Below are positions 1-7,782 of a stretch of DNA of 64,000 nt, piece by piece. Both the position numbers and the translations under genes were made by a program. Source of the DNA: Tellurirhabdus bombi (GTDB taxonomy: Bacteria > Bacteroidota > Bacteroidia > Cytophagales > Spirosomataceae). A model generated the notes under the pieces. It was not told where the DNA came from and searched no databases. It worked only from the letters and a program-made list of their open reading frames with translations. Within the stretch, counting starts at the first letter, position 1. The number at the start of each line of letters is the position of its first letter. Location of the stretch: positions 3,174,001-3,238,000 of the forward strand of contig NZ_CP090557.1 of the NCBI RefSeq assembly GCF_021484805.1. The letters run 5' to 3'.

Positions 1-228
1 GCCGAGTGGACCAGCGGTGCGCCGGGTACGATTTGGGGAAATGTCACCGGAGCGTTCTGGTTACTTTCGAAGGCGATGTTCGCCATTTTGGTGCAGATGT
101 GGGTGCGCTGGACCTTTCCCCGCGTTCGAGTTGACCAGATGATGCACCTTTGCTGGAAAGTATTAACGCCTATTGGCTTGGTTTTGCTGCTTATTTCCGG
201 TGTATGGCGGCTGCTAATGGTCGGATAA
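1..228 (+). CDS. nuoH: NADH-quinone oxidoreductase subunit H, C-terminal end (partial)
   Basis: Frame 1 is open from the first base to a TAA at 226-228 and gives about 75 residues. It contains the segment FPRVRVDQMMHLCWKVLTP, the conserved last loop of NuoH, followed by a final membrane helix. NuoH is the membrane subunit of respiratory complex I that helps form the quinone-binding chamber. The 5' part lies outside the window. No nuoI follows: the next gene is an unrelated secreted protein, so this is the end of its transcription unit or the nuo genes are dispersed. Identity rests on the strong motif; the rest of the gene is unseen. Confidence 0.9.
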   Translation, partial: AEWTSGAPGTIWGNVTGAFWLLSKAMFAILVQMWVRWTFPRVRVDQMMHLCWKVLTPIGLVLLLISGVWRLLMVG

Positions 229-240
229 TAAAAGCATCAA

Positions 241-269
241 TTGATTTTTATGTTTTTCGCCTAACTTTG
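241..269 (+). promoter_or_regulatory. Predicted Bacteroidota-type promoter for the gene at 294
   Basis: TAACTTTG at 262-269 fits the TAnnTTTG -7 consensus exactly. A TTG at 241-243 lies 18 bases upstream as a -33 candidate. The start codon at 294 is about 25 bases downstream. The position inside a longer open frame that begins at 150 argues for the 294 start. Confidence 0.5.
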
Positions 270-293
270 CGCGATTTACCACACAACCTGATT

Positions 294-1034
294 ATGAGGA
301 AACTGATTGCCGTTCTACTGGCGTTTACTTCTGTTACTGCTATTGCCCAAAGTCCTGTTTCCAGTCGATTGGTTTCCGGAGCCGATTTAGGCGCTTCTTT
401 TGCCACCAAAAAGCTTTCTCCGTCAATTGCCTATTACCAATTGCTGAATCTGGATGAGCGAAAAATCTTTCAGTTTGGCTGGCATACGAAACTTCAAAAT
501 TATTACGGTCAGGAGTCGGTCGACTATTACACGGCACCCGCTCGCCTGACGCGTGGAAAAACGGGTTTTGGGGCTTTGTCGGCTCCCCTGATTCCAGAGA
601 ACATAGATACCCTGACCATGCCCCGGGCATCGTTTATTTCGCTTAATCTAGGCTTGCGGTTTCAGATTCACCTTGGTCCGGTTGAGCTAGGTGCCGCCAC
701 CGATATTTTAGGCGTCGGTTTAGGAAAAGGCCGGCTTGGGCTTTACAGAGCCATTAAAGGAGCTAACTCGGTCGATAGCTTAAACCTACACCAAACAAAC
801 AAATACGCGCAACCTCAACGCTTCAATCTGCGTCTTTTGGGTGACAATAACATGGGCTTTTTGTCTTCGGAGGTATACGCCCGGATTTTATTCAGCCGTC
901 GGGTGGCTTTTAAAGTAGGGTATCAGTGGATTACTACAGAATACCGAACCAATGACGAATTAGTAGACGATAACCGTCGTTTCCGCCGGAATTATGCCAT
1001 GCCGTACGTGGCTCTTAGCTTTCCATTCTTTTGA
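294..1034 (+). CDS. Secreted or outer-membrane protein of unknown function (246 aa)
   Basis: The frame is open from a TTG at 150, but ATG 294 is chosen because it begins a clean signal peptide (MRKLIAVLLAFTSVTAIAQ, cleavage near residue 19) and follows a TAnnTTTG box. The mature part is rich in alternating hydrophobic and polar stretches, has repeated aromatic residues and ends in SFPFF. A terminal phenylalanine is typical of outer-membrane beta-barrels. It resembles the Bacteroidota barrel families described as porin-like or DUF5723-like, but I do not recognise a specific family. It stands alone between nuoH and a strong bidirectional terminator. Surface location is inferred from the signal peptide and C-terminus only. 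Confidence 0.7.
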   Translation: MRKLIAVLLAFTSVTAIAQSPVSSRLVSGADLGASFATKKLSPSIAYYQLLNLDERKIFQFGWHTKLQNYYGQESVDYYTAPARLTRGKTGFGALSAPLIPENIDTLTMPRASFISLNLGLRFQIHLGPVELGAATDILGVGLGKGRLGLYRAIKGANSVDSLNLHQTNKYAQPQRFNLRLLGDNNMGFLSSEVYARILFSRRVAFKVGYQWITTEYRTNDELVDDNRRFRRNYAMPYVALSFPFF

Positions 1035-1053
1035 TTGGGAGATAATAAACACT

Positions 1054-1100
1054 CCACAAAAAGGCCCGGTTAACAAGCAGTTAACCGGGCCTTTTTGTGG
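1054..1100. terminator. Bidirectional terminator, perfect 21-bp stem
   Basis: Bases 1054-1074 and 1080-1100 are perfect inverted complements with a 5-base loop (AAGCA). The stem centre is GC-rich (GGCCCGGTTAAC), and the A/T runs in the arms give a U-tract in either direction. It separates the convergent genes at 294-1034 and 1111-2553. Confidence 0.9.
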
Positions 1101-1110
1101 GTAAACGCCT

Positions 1111-2553
1111 TTATACGACGGCTACTTCCTCTTCCTGAACCACCTCCGATTCCGATAATTGTTGATGCACTGACTCTTTTTTACGGCCTCCTAAAGCATT
1201 TATTCCGTTGAAGAAAAACAAGGACGTAAAGAAAGTGTAAAAAAGTACCCCGCGTTGTCTGGACAAAACATTCTCCGTAGAGAACGTGACCGAAAGCGTG
1301 ATCAAAAGAAACAAATAAAGGTGGTTTCTCCATTTGTATGCTTTGACAAATTGTGTCCCCAAAATCCCCAAAAAGAGCAGCAGGCCGATAAGTCCAAACG
1401 ATAACCACTGATTAAGGTACTCATTGTGTGTATTGTACACACCGAGATTGTAATGAAGTTGTTGCGAATAAGCAGTGTACTCGGCGTTCAGTAGATGATC
1501 CAGATTGACGGGGCCGACACCCAACAGCCAGTGGTGATGCAGCAAGTTCATGTTGATGGTCAGAATAATCTGACGCATGCTGAATGAATTGAGGGCTGGA
1601 TTAGCTGTAGGGCTAGCATTAAGAAGGGCTGAATACTCGCCGACCCGCTGGCTACTGAACGGAATAAAAACAAAGGCAGTAAAAAGGGCTAAACTCAGGA
1701 CGCCCAGAATAGGCAGGTAGGTCTTTGAGCGTCTGCGGTTAAGCCAGCAGTAATACGCGACGATGATGAAGAGCGCCACAACGGGAGCTTTGGGCATCAG
1801 GGTCAGAATGAAAATAAAGATCGAGAAGAGAAGGCTCAGATACTGCCACTTTTTTAGCTTTTGCCGGGTTTCAGTAGAGAGTAGCAAAATTGAGGTGGCA
1901 AAGCACAGATAGATACCCATATAAGTGGGGTGAATATCCGTTATATCTTCAAAATAACCCCGGTATTCAGCATTCGGTATTGGACGGTCGAGCTGCCAGG
2001 CGTAGCCAAAAAGAAAGTATAGATTCCCCAGGGCGCAGACCAGCAAACAGCTCAATACAAAATAAAGTCCCTGGCTAGAAAGGATTTTTCGGGTTTTTGG
2101 CTTGAACAGAAGAAAAGCAAAAGGAAGCAGGAAAAGACTCAGTTTCTGCTCTAGCTTGAAAAGAGCTTCGTGCCAGTTTGCCTGTTTGGAAAGCGCAATA
2201 AATAGAACATACAACAAATAGGTACTACCCAAAAACAAAGCCCATTTGTACTGCTTAAACGGCATTTTGTGATTGCTGATCGAATCTCTCGCGGCCCAGA
2301 ATAAGCAGATAAAGAGCGTAACAAGAATCTGAATGCGCTGAGGAAGAACAAAAGAAACCATTAATAATTGGGCTAATTGCTTATCGTATGCAGTTAGCCC
2401 ATTTAGTAACTTTAGCTTCCCTGTTAAATTTTGCCAGGTAATAAGCATGAAAAAACTAGTGAGTTTGGATACCCGCTCTACAAAAGGATAGATCAAGCCT
2501 AATGCAATAGGTAAAATGGTGCCTATAAGCTTTACTTCTGTGTTCTCGATCAT
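1111..2553 (-). CDS. O-antigen ligase / polymerase-like membrane protein
   Basis: A 480-residue protein with about ten to twelve membrane helices. The region YNTHNEYLNQWLSFGLIG near residue 375 matches the Wzy_C (O-antigen ligase/polymerase) signature, with the conserved His following a large extracytoplasmic loop (roughly 290-370). Family members polymerise or transfer lipid-linked polysaccharide at the periplasmic face of the inner membrane. The acidic C-terminus (SEVVQEEEVAVV) is cytoplasmic in most predictions of this type. Start choice is uncertain: ATG 2553 is the longest, but a later Met (residue 36, MLITWQNL) is also possible. GalU, a sugar-nucleotide enzyme, is just upstream on the same strand, which fits polysaccharide synthesis. 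The exact substrate cannot be told. Confidence 0.75.
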   Translation of the reverse strand: MIENTEVKLIGTILPIALGLIYPFVERVSKLTSFFMLITWQNLTGKLKLLNGLTAYDKQLAQLLMVSFVLPQRIQILVTLFICLFWAARDSISNHKMPFKQYKWALFLGSTYLLYVLFIALSKQANWHEALFKLEQKLSLFLLPFAFLLFKPKTRKILSSQGLYFVLSCLLVCALGNLYFLFGYAWQLDRPIPNAEYRGYFEDITDIHPTYMGIYLCFATSILLLSTETRQKLKKWQYLSLLFSIFIFILTLMPKAPVVALFIIVAYYCWLNRRRSKTYLPILGVLSLALFTAFVFIPFSSQRVGEYSALLNASPTANPALNSFSMRQIILTINMNLLHHHWLLGVGPVNLDHLLNAEYTAYSQQLHYNLGVYNTHNEYLNQWLSFGLIGLLLFLGILGTQFVKAYKWRNHLYLFLLITLSVTFSTENVLSRQRGVLFYTFFTSLFFFNGINALGGRKKESVHQQLSESEVVQEEEVAVV

Positions 2554-2707
2554 ATTTACTTCAAACTAAGCCAAAATGTAATTGTTAGTAGAATTAATCA
2601 TCTGGCTTGCAGTTATCTGAGGATGAGGGTTCTAGTGAATCTTATAAGACGTGCTACTTATGTAGACCCATCGGGGTAGCCTTGCGTTGGAAACCACCAG
2701 TTTTTAT

Positions 2708-3574
2708 TTAACTATGTGCCGCCACGACTTCCTTTAAAAAAGTTAAAAATGGCTCGGCAAACTCTTTGCGTTTAAGGGCAAATTCAACTGTTGTTTTCAA
2801 AAAATCCATCTTGTTGCCAATGTCGTGGCGCTTGCCTTCGATGCGGTGGGCATACAGACATTCGCGTTTGAGCAGAAGCAACATGGCATCCGTGAGCTGA
2901 ATCTCGCCGTTTTTACCTTTGGGCGTTTGCTCAATGGCCGCAAAAATATCGGGAGTCAGAATGTACCGGCCAGCGATGGCCAGATTGGAAGGCGCTGCAT
3001 CGATAGCAGGCTTTTCAACCAAGGTATTCAATTCCAGAATGCTTTCACTTAGTGACTTGCCACCGACGATGCCATACCGATTTACTTTATCCGCGGGCAC
3101 TTCTTCCACCGCAATGATCGTTCCCCGGTACTGCTCATAGGTATCGATCAGCTGCTGGGTAGCCGGAATGACCGACTCCATGACCGTATCGCCCAAAAGG
3201 ACCGCAAAAGGCTCATTGCCAACGTGGTGACGTGCGTAATAGATGGCATCTCCCAGGCCATTCAGTTCTTTTTGCCGCACGAAGTGGATGTCTGCCATGT
3301 CGGACAGGCGGCGAATAGCGTTCAGAACGCCATCTTCTTTTTCTTCAAGGCGGGCTTCGAGTTCAAAGTTGCGGTCAAAATGGTCCTCAATCGAGCGTTT
3401 GCCCTTGCCGGTAATAATTAGAATATCTTCGATTCCTGAATCAACGGCTTCCTGCACGACATACTGAATCGTGGGCGTATCGATAATCGGAAGCATTTCT
3501 TTCGGTTGTGCTTTGGTGGCAGGCAGAAAGCGGGTACCTAATCCAGCGGCGGGAATAACAGCTTTTTTAATCAT
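2708..3574 (-). CDS. galU: UTP--glucose-1-phosphate uridylyltransferase
   Basis: A 288-residue protein starting MIKKAVIPAAGLGTRFLPAT, the nucleotidyltransferase signature of GalU. KEMLPI, GLGDAIYYA, LGDT and VEKP motifs follow in order. The enzyme makes UDP-glucose from glucose-1-phosphate and UTP in the cytoplasm. The open frame extends upstream to 3649, but that extension (residues SLSLLLFRS and similar) is only translated repeat DNA, so ATG 3574 is chosen. The spacer to the upstream GHMP kinase (3575-3671) is filled by a GAGYGAAA repeat. With the kinase next to it, a role on glucuronate-1-phosphate is conceivable; that is inference. Confidence 0.93.
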   Translation of the reverse strand: MIKKAVIPAAGLGTRFLPATKAQPKEMLPIIDTPTIQYVVQEAVDSGIEDILIITGKGKRSIEDHFDRNFELEARLEEKEDGVLNAIRRLSDMADIHFVRQKELNGLGDAIYYARHHVGNEPFAVLLGDTVMESVIPATQQLIDTYEQYRGTIIAVEEVPADKVNRYGIVGGKSLSESILELNTLVEKPAIDAAPSNLAIAGRYILTPDIFAAIEQTPKGKNGEIQLTDAMLLLLKRECLYAHRIEGKRHDIGNKMDFLKTTVEFALKRKEFAEPFLTFLKEVVAAHS

Positions 3575-3578
3575 GGAT

Positions 3579-3666
3579 AAAGAGCGAAAGAGTAAAAGGG
3601 ACAAAGAGCGAAAAGAATGAAGCGCAACAGAGCGAATAGATGCACTCAATCACTCATTGTCTCATT
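3579..3666. repeat. GAGYGAAA intergenic repeat, copy A
   Basis: The spacer between the GHMP kinase stop and the galU start is almost entirely degenerate 8-base units (GAGCGAAA, GAGTAAAA, GAGCGAAAA). It begins with AAAGAGCGAAAGAG at 3579-3592 and ends in units of the opposite sense (ACTCAATCACTCATT). It shares the 14-base core with the copies at 26.9, 29.0 and 41.1 kb. Confidence 0.8.
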
Positions 3667-3671
3667 AAAAA

Positions 3672-4667
3672 CTAACTGATGTATGGTTTGATAACGCGGG
3701 CGTCCAGGCGCTTTAGTTCAACAAACAGGCGATTGAGCATATCGTCGTCCTGGTACGTACCGACGATGGCTCCTCCTGATCCAGCGAAGGATGCAGAGGC
3801 TCCAATACGACGGGCTGTTTCAATCATTTCCATATTGCTTTCGTTGATGTTGTAAATGCGGCAACGCAGATCAAAGTTCTCGTTCACCAGATCATGCATT
3901 TCCGCCTGGCGGTTGTTCAGCAGGGCATCGTGGCCGCGCTGCGCCACACCGGCAATTTCCTGGAGGGTATCAACAACCAGCTTTTCGCCTTTCAACCACC
4001 GCGACCGAACGTCGTTGTGTACCCGTCCCGACTGTTTCCCCAAGGCCGTCTTATAAGCAATGTACAATTTTGGCAAAGCGCGTGGATTTACCGGCTCATA
4101 CTGGCCATGCCCTTTCGATTCGACCATCGTTCGGTCAAAGTCCATGTACACGCAACCTTCGTAACACTGGATGACCCGGTCCTGCAAACCGGCGGTAATG
4201 CCCAGTTCTTCGGTTTCCGATTTCATAACTAACGTTGGTAAGAGTACTAATGGGATATCGACCTGATAAAATCGCATCAACGCCCGGAAAGTAGCCACCA
4301 CAATGGCACTGGAACCCGACAAACCGACTTGTCGGGGAATTGATGTTTGGTAACGAATTGTAAAATTCCGGTTTGGAAGTCGAATGCCTTCACGTTCGCA
4401 GTATTCGCCAAATTGCTTAATCGCGGCTTTAATCAGCGGAATACCACCGTGGTAACCCAAAGAAGCTACTGCATCGCGCAGGTGGTAAATGCTCTTAAAC
4501 GTGTTCGTGTCAGGGCCTTGCGGCTCAATATGGACCTCTGGAGATTGGTAAAGCGAGATCGATGCCCCGAAATTACGCACCGAAATCGATATGGTTTTGC
4601 CAAAGAAGCCGTCAGATGGATTGCCCAGCAGCCCGGCACGGGCATAGGCACGCGTTTCAATAATCAA
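3672..4667 (-). CDS. GHMP-family sugar kinase, glucuronokinase-like
   Basis: A 331-residue cytoplasmic protein. The ATP-binding loop IPRQVGLSGSSAIV (about 121-134) is the GHMP-kinase P-loop, ARAGLLGNPSDGFFGKTIS forms the N-terminal substrate region, and GSGGAIVG near 300 is motif 3. From memory the line-up with plant glucuronokinase (GLCAK) is close throughout: LLGNPSD, NFTxxYxTxIPRQxGLSGSSAIV, ELGIxAGLQDRVxQxYxG, MDF and the late GSGGA. Plant GLCAK phosphorylates D-glucuronate at C1. The start is a TTG at 4667, because a stop lies directly upstream in frame and no ATG precedes the conserved residues. It is followed by galU on the same strand. Other GHMP kinases (galactokinase, heptose kinase) are less similar in these motifs. 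Confidence 0.82.
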   Translation of the reverse strand: MIIETRAYARAGLLGNPSDGFFGKTISISVRNFGASISLYQSPEVHIEPQGPDTNTFKSIYHLRDAVASLGYHGGIPLIKAAIKQFGEYCEREGIRLPNRNFTIRYQTSIPRQVGLSGSSAIVVATFRALMRFYQVDIPLVLLPTLVMKSETEELGITAGLQDRVIQCYEGCVYMDFDRTMVESKGHGQYEPVNPRALPKLYIAYKTALGKQSGRVHNDVRSRWLKGEKLVVDTLQEIAGVAQRGHDALLNNRQAEMHDLVNENFDLRCRIYNINESNMEMIETARRIGASASFAGSGGAIVGTYQDDDMLNRLFVELKRLDARVIKPYIS

Positions 4668-4697
4668 ACGTTAAGTGGGGTTGATAAGACGGTGCAA

Positions 4698-4784
4698 AAT
4701 AGTGAATAATAAATAATGCACAACAACCGGTAAAAAAGGGATACCGGGCCATTGCCTCGAATTCACAATTTGTTATTCACTATT
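4698..4784. repeat. Intergenic hairpin built from TGAATAA units
   Basis: AATAGTGAATAA at 4698-4709 is the exact complement of TTATTCACTATT at 4773-4784, and the match continues imperfectly for about eight more bases. A smaller inverted pair (ACCGG...CCGGT type) lies inside the loop. The right arm overlaps the queG stop codon at 4780-4782. It may act as a terminator or mRNA stabiliser for queG, but there is no clear U-tract. Confidence 0.6.
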
Positions 4785-5709
4785 CCTTAATAAATAGGAT
4801 ATTTCTCTTTAAACCCTCCAGCTTGGTTCGCTTGACGGCCGAGCGGCGAAACACTTCCCGGAAAATTTCTTCGGAAATCTCCTCCCAGTCACTCTTGGTG
4901 AACGTGGTCAACGAGGGATGAGGGTTCAGTTCCGGCGTGCGGTGGGGGCGGGAAAAGCGGTTCCAGGGACAGACGTCCTGGCAAATATCACAACCAAAAA
5001 TCCAATTTTGGAACTGGCCTTTCACCTCGTCTGGAATGGCTTCTTTCAGCTCAATGGTAAAATATGAAATGCACTTGCTGCCATCAACTACGTACGGTTC
5101 GGAAATGGCGTTGGTAGGGCAGGCGTCCAGGCAGCGCGTGCAGGTGCCGCAATAATCTTTAATGGGGCCGTCGGGTTCGAGTTCCAGATCGAGGATAAGT
5201 TCACCGATAAAAAAGAAGCTGCCCATCTCGCGCGAAATAACGTTGGTGTGTTTACCAACCCAGCCAGCACCGCTGCGTTTAGCCCATGCTTTGTCCATCA
5301 CGGGCGCCGAATCCACAAAAACCCGTCCGTTTACTTCCCCGATCTCTTCGTGAATAAACGCCATCAGGTCTTTAAGCTTATCCTTAATAACAAAATGGTA
5401 ATCCATGCCATAAGCGTATTTCGACAGCTTGTACTCGCCTTCGCCTTCGGGTAGCGTCTTCTCCGGGTAATAATTGAGCAGGACGGTCACCACCGATTTA
5501 GCCCCTTCCACCAGCAGACGCGGGTCGAGACGCTTGTCGAAATGATTTGCCATGTAACTCATCTGACCGTGCATGTTCCGGTTGAGCCAGGACTCCAGGC
5601 GCGGCGCTTCGTCCTCCAGAAACTCCGCTTTTGACACGCCACAGAAATCAAAGCCTAGTTCGCTGGCTTTCGTTTTGATACGTTGCGTATGGAATTGAAT
5701 AGGAGTCAA
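4780..5709 (-). CDS. queG: Epoxyqueuosine reductase
   Basis: A 309-residue cobalamin- and iron-sulfur-dependent enzyme for the last step of queuosine synthesis, reducing epoxyqueuosine to queuosine in tRNA. Visible motifs are [20 protein letters not shown] in the reductive-dehalogenase-like domain, then two ferredoxin clusters, [12 protein letters not shown] and [11 protein letters not shown]. Length and motif order are normal for the family. The start is TTG 5709, with no in-frame ATG nearby that retains the N-terminal helix. It is divergent from grpE. The last codon overlaps a hairpin repeat. Confidence 0.95.
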   Translation of the reverse strand: MTPIQFHTQRIKTKASELGFDFCGVSKAEFLEDEAPRLESWLNRNMHGQMSYMANHFDKRLDPRLLVEGAKSVVTVLLNYYPEKTLPEGEGEYKLSKYAYGMDYHFVIKDKLKDLMAFIHEEIGEVNGRVFVDSAPVMDKAWAKRSGAGWVGKHTNVISREMGSFFFIGELILDLELEPDGPIKDYCGTCTRCLDACPTNAISEPYVVDGSKCISYFTIELKEAIPDEVKGQFQNWIFGCDICQDVCPWNRFSRPHRTPELNPHPSLTTFTKSDWEEISEEIFREVFRRSAVKRTKLEGLKRNILFIKE

Positions 5710-5837
5710 TAAATTGAACTTTTTTGTTAGTGTTTAACGATATTATTAAAGAAAGTAGTTCATAATTCGAAAGTTGCCGGGTTAGATTCTGAAGAAAAGA
5801 TGAATTTAATCTTTATTGTAGATTCCCGGTCCGACAG

Positions 5838-5871
5838 TTTGTCAGTTATTTGTAAATTGGCAATTTATTTG
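5838..5871 (+). promoter_or_regulatory. Possible promoter for grpE-dnaJ
   Basis: TTTG at 5838-5841 and TTTATTTG at 5864-5871 resemble the Bacteroidota -33 TTTG and -7 TAnnTTTG elements with a 22-base spacer. The second base of the -7 box is off consensus, so the call is weak. Confidence 0.3.
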
Positions 5872-5916
5872 CCCACCTTATAAGATATGAAGTGGAGCGA
5901 GATTTTCAGGAAAAAC

Positions 5917-6522
5917 ATGGAAAATAAGGAAACTGTAAGTAACGAAGAAGGACAAACCACGCAACAACCTGACACTGAGAAAGAGCAGCCAACTGCCACG
6001 GCAGAAAACCAAACTGACAATTCGGCGGAGGAGCAGACGGAAGAGTCTGTAGAAGCTGAGTTGCAGGAAGATCAGGATACTGATAAAGCGTACCGGGAAT
6101 TAGCTGAGTTAAAAGATAAGTACCTCCGTTTATACGCTGATTTCGAGAATTTCCGTCGCCGTACCGCCAAGGAAAAGCTGGATTTGATTTCTACCGCCAA
6201 TGAGGGAGTACTCGTTTCGTTGCTGCCTGTGCTTGACGACTTTGAACGCGCCCATAAATCAATGGAAAATGCTACCGAAGTAGAAGCATTAAAAGAAGGC
6301 GTACAGCTGATTTTCAATAAGTTGTTTAAAACGCTGGAAGCAAAAGGCTTAAAACCCATGACATCGAAAGGGGAGGCGTTCAACGCGGACCTGCACGAAT
6401 CGGTAACGCAATTTCCGGCACCCAGCGAAGACCTGAAAGGAAAAGTTATTGACGAATTAGAGAAAGGCTACTACCTGAACGATAAGGTGATCCGCTTCGC
6501 AAAAGTAGTGATCGGAGGCTAA
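5917..6522 (+). CDS. grpE: Nucleotide exchange factor GrpE
   Basis: A protein of about 201 residues from ATG 5917. An in-frame ATG at 5887 is also possible, but 5917 is preceded by AGGAAAAAC. The first 60 residues are acidic and disordered (repeats of E, Q, T). A long coiled coil follows ([22 protein letters not shown]), then the beta domain ending [14 protein letters not shown]. GrpE releases ADP from DnaK. dnaJ starts 13 bases after the stop, so the two are cotranscribed. dnaK is not in the window. Confidence 0.95.
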   Translation: MENKETVSNEEGQTTQQPDTEKEQPTATAENQTDNSAEEQTEESVEAELQEDQDTDKAYRELAELKDKYLRLYADFENFRRRTAKEKLDLISTANEGVLVSLLPVLDDFERAHKSMENATEVEALKEGVQLIFNKLFKTLEAKGLKPMTSKGEAFNADLHESVTQFPAPSEDLKGKVIDELEKGYYLNDKVIRFAKVVIGG

Positions 6523-6535
6523 TCCTATATGCATT

Positions 6536-7693
6536 ATGGCAACTATGGCGACAAAAAGAGATTACTACGAGGTATTGGGCATTGATCGGAATGCAGCTGC
6601 GGATGACATCAAAAAAGCATACCGGAAGATGGCCATCAAGTACCATCCCGATAAAAACCCTGACGATCCGACGGCGGAAGAGAAATTCAAGGAAGCTGCC
6701 GAAGCCTATGATGTGCTGAGCGATCCGCAGAAGAAAGCCCGTTACGACCAGTATGGGCATGCCGGAATGGGCGGCGGCGGTGCCGGTGGCCAGTCGATGG
6801 ATGATATTTTCTCGCAATTTGGGGACATTTTCGGTGATGAAAGTCCATTTGGCTCTTTCTTTGGCCGGGGCGGTGGTGGTCAGCAGCAGCGGCGCGTTCG
6901 CCGGGGTTCTGATTTACGCATCAAGCTAAAGCTGAATTTACAGGAAATTGCCAATGGCGTTGAGAAAAAAATAAAAGTAAAGCGCCACGTTTCCTGCACC
7001 ACTTGCGGTGGTAACGGTTCGAAAAATGGCACTGCCGTAACCAACTGCTCGACTTGTAGCGGTACGGGTCAAGTTCGGAAAGTTGTTAATACCATGCTGG
7101 GTCAGATGGTATCAACAAGTACCTGTCCGACTTGTAATGGTGACGGTAAAATTGTTACGGATCGTTGTGATGTCTGTCACGGAGAGGGTCGCGTCTTGCA
7201 CGAAGATGTGATTCCAATCAAGATTCCGGCAGGTGTGGCCGATGGCATTCAACTGTCGGTTGGTGGCCGTGGAAACGTTCCACCACGGGGCGGCGTTCCG
7301 GGCGATTTGCTCATCGTGATTGAAGAAGAAGAAGACGAAAACCTCAAACGTGACGGAAATAACGTTATTTTCGATTTACACGTTACCTTCTCCGACGCGG
7401 CTTTGGGAACCTCTGTTGAAGTACCAACCATTGATGGGCGGGCCAAAATTACGCTGGAACCCGGCACGCAGGGAGGAAAAATACTGCGCCTCAAAGGCAA
7501 AGGAATTAAAGAATTGAACGGCTATGGCCGGGGTGACCAGCTCATCCACGTAAATATCTGGACGCCGAAAAGTCTGACATCCGAAGAACGGATAACGCTG
7601 GAGCGGCTCCGCAACTCGCCGAACTTCCAGCCGAAGCCAGGCAAAAATGACAAAGGCTTTTTCGAACGCATGAAAGACTTCTTTCACGGATGA
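6536..7693 (+). CDS. dnaJ: Chaperone protein DnaJ
   Basis: A 385-residue type I J-protein. The J domain (residues 7-75) carries HPD at 37-39. A Gly/Phe-rich linker (about 80-125) follows, then four zinc-finger repeats ([32 protein letters not shown]) and the C-terminal substrate-binding domains. It delivers substrates to DnaK and stimulates its ATPase. Starts at 6536 and 6545 ([11 protein letters not shown]) are both plausible. It is in an operon with grpE, directly upstream, and a terminator follows 30 bases after the stop. Confidence 0.96.
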   Translation: MATMATKRDYYEVLGIDRNAAADDIKKAYRKMAIKYHPDKNPDDPTAEEKFKEAAEAYDVLSDPQKKARYDQYGHAGMGGGGAGGQSMDDIFSQFGDIFGDESPFGSFFGRGGGGQQQRRVRRGSDLRIKLKLNLQEIANGVEKKIKVKRHVSCTTCGGNGSKNGTAVTNCSTCSGTGQVRKVVNTMLGQMVSTSTCPTCNGDGKIVTDRCDVCHGEGRVLHEDVIPIKIPAGVADGIQLSVGGRGNVPPRGGVPGDLLIVIEEEEDENLKRDGNNVIFDLHVTFSDAALGTSVEVPTIDGRAKITLEPGTQGGKILRLKGKGIKELNGYGRGDQLIHVNIWTPKSLTSEERITLERLRNSPNFQPKPGKNDKGFFERMKDFFHG

Positions 7694-7722
7694 ATTGAAA
7701 AATTCTTTTAGCAAAGTATAGC

Positions 7723-7756
7723 AAAAAGCCCCGTCCAGATCTGGACGGGGCTTTTT
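7723..7756. terminator. Bidirectional terminator between dnaJ and the DUF2723 gene
   Basis: A perfect palindrome with 17-bp arms centred between 7739 and 7740 (core GCCCCGTCCAGATCTGG). A-runs on one side and T-runs on the other serve both convergent genes. Confidence 0.9.
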
Positions 7757-7782
7757 CGTGCTTATTTATTTCAACGTACCGA

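Noticed and set aside
3894-4232. Plus-strand frames opposite the GHMP kinase gene
   Set aside because: Long shadows of a GC-rich coding region on the other strand. The minus-strand product has all family motifs.
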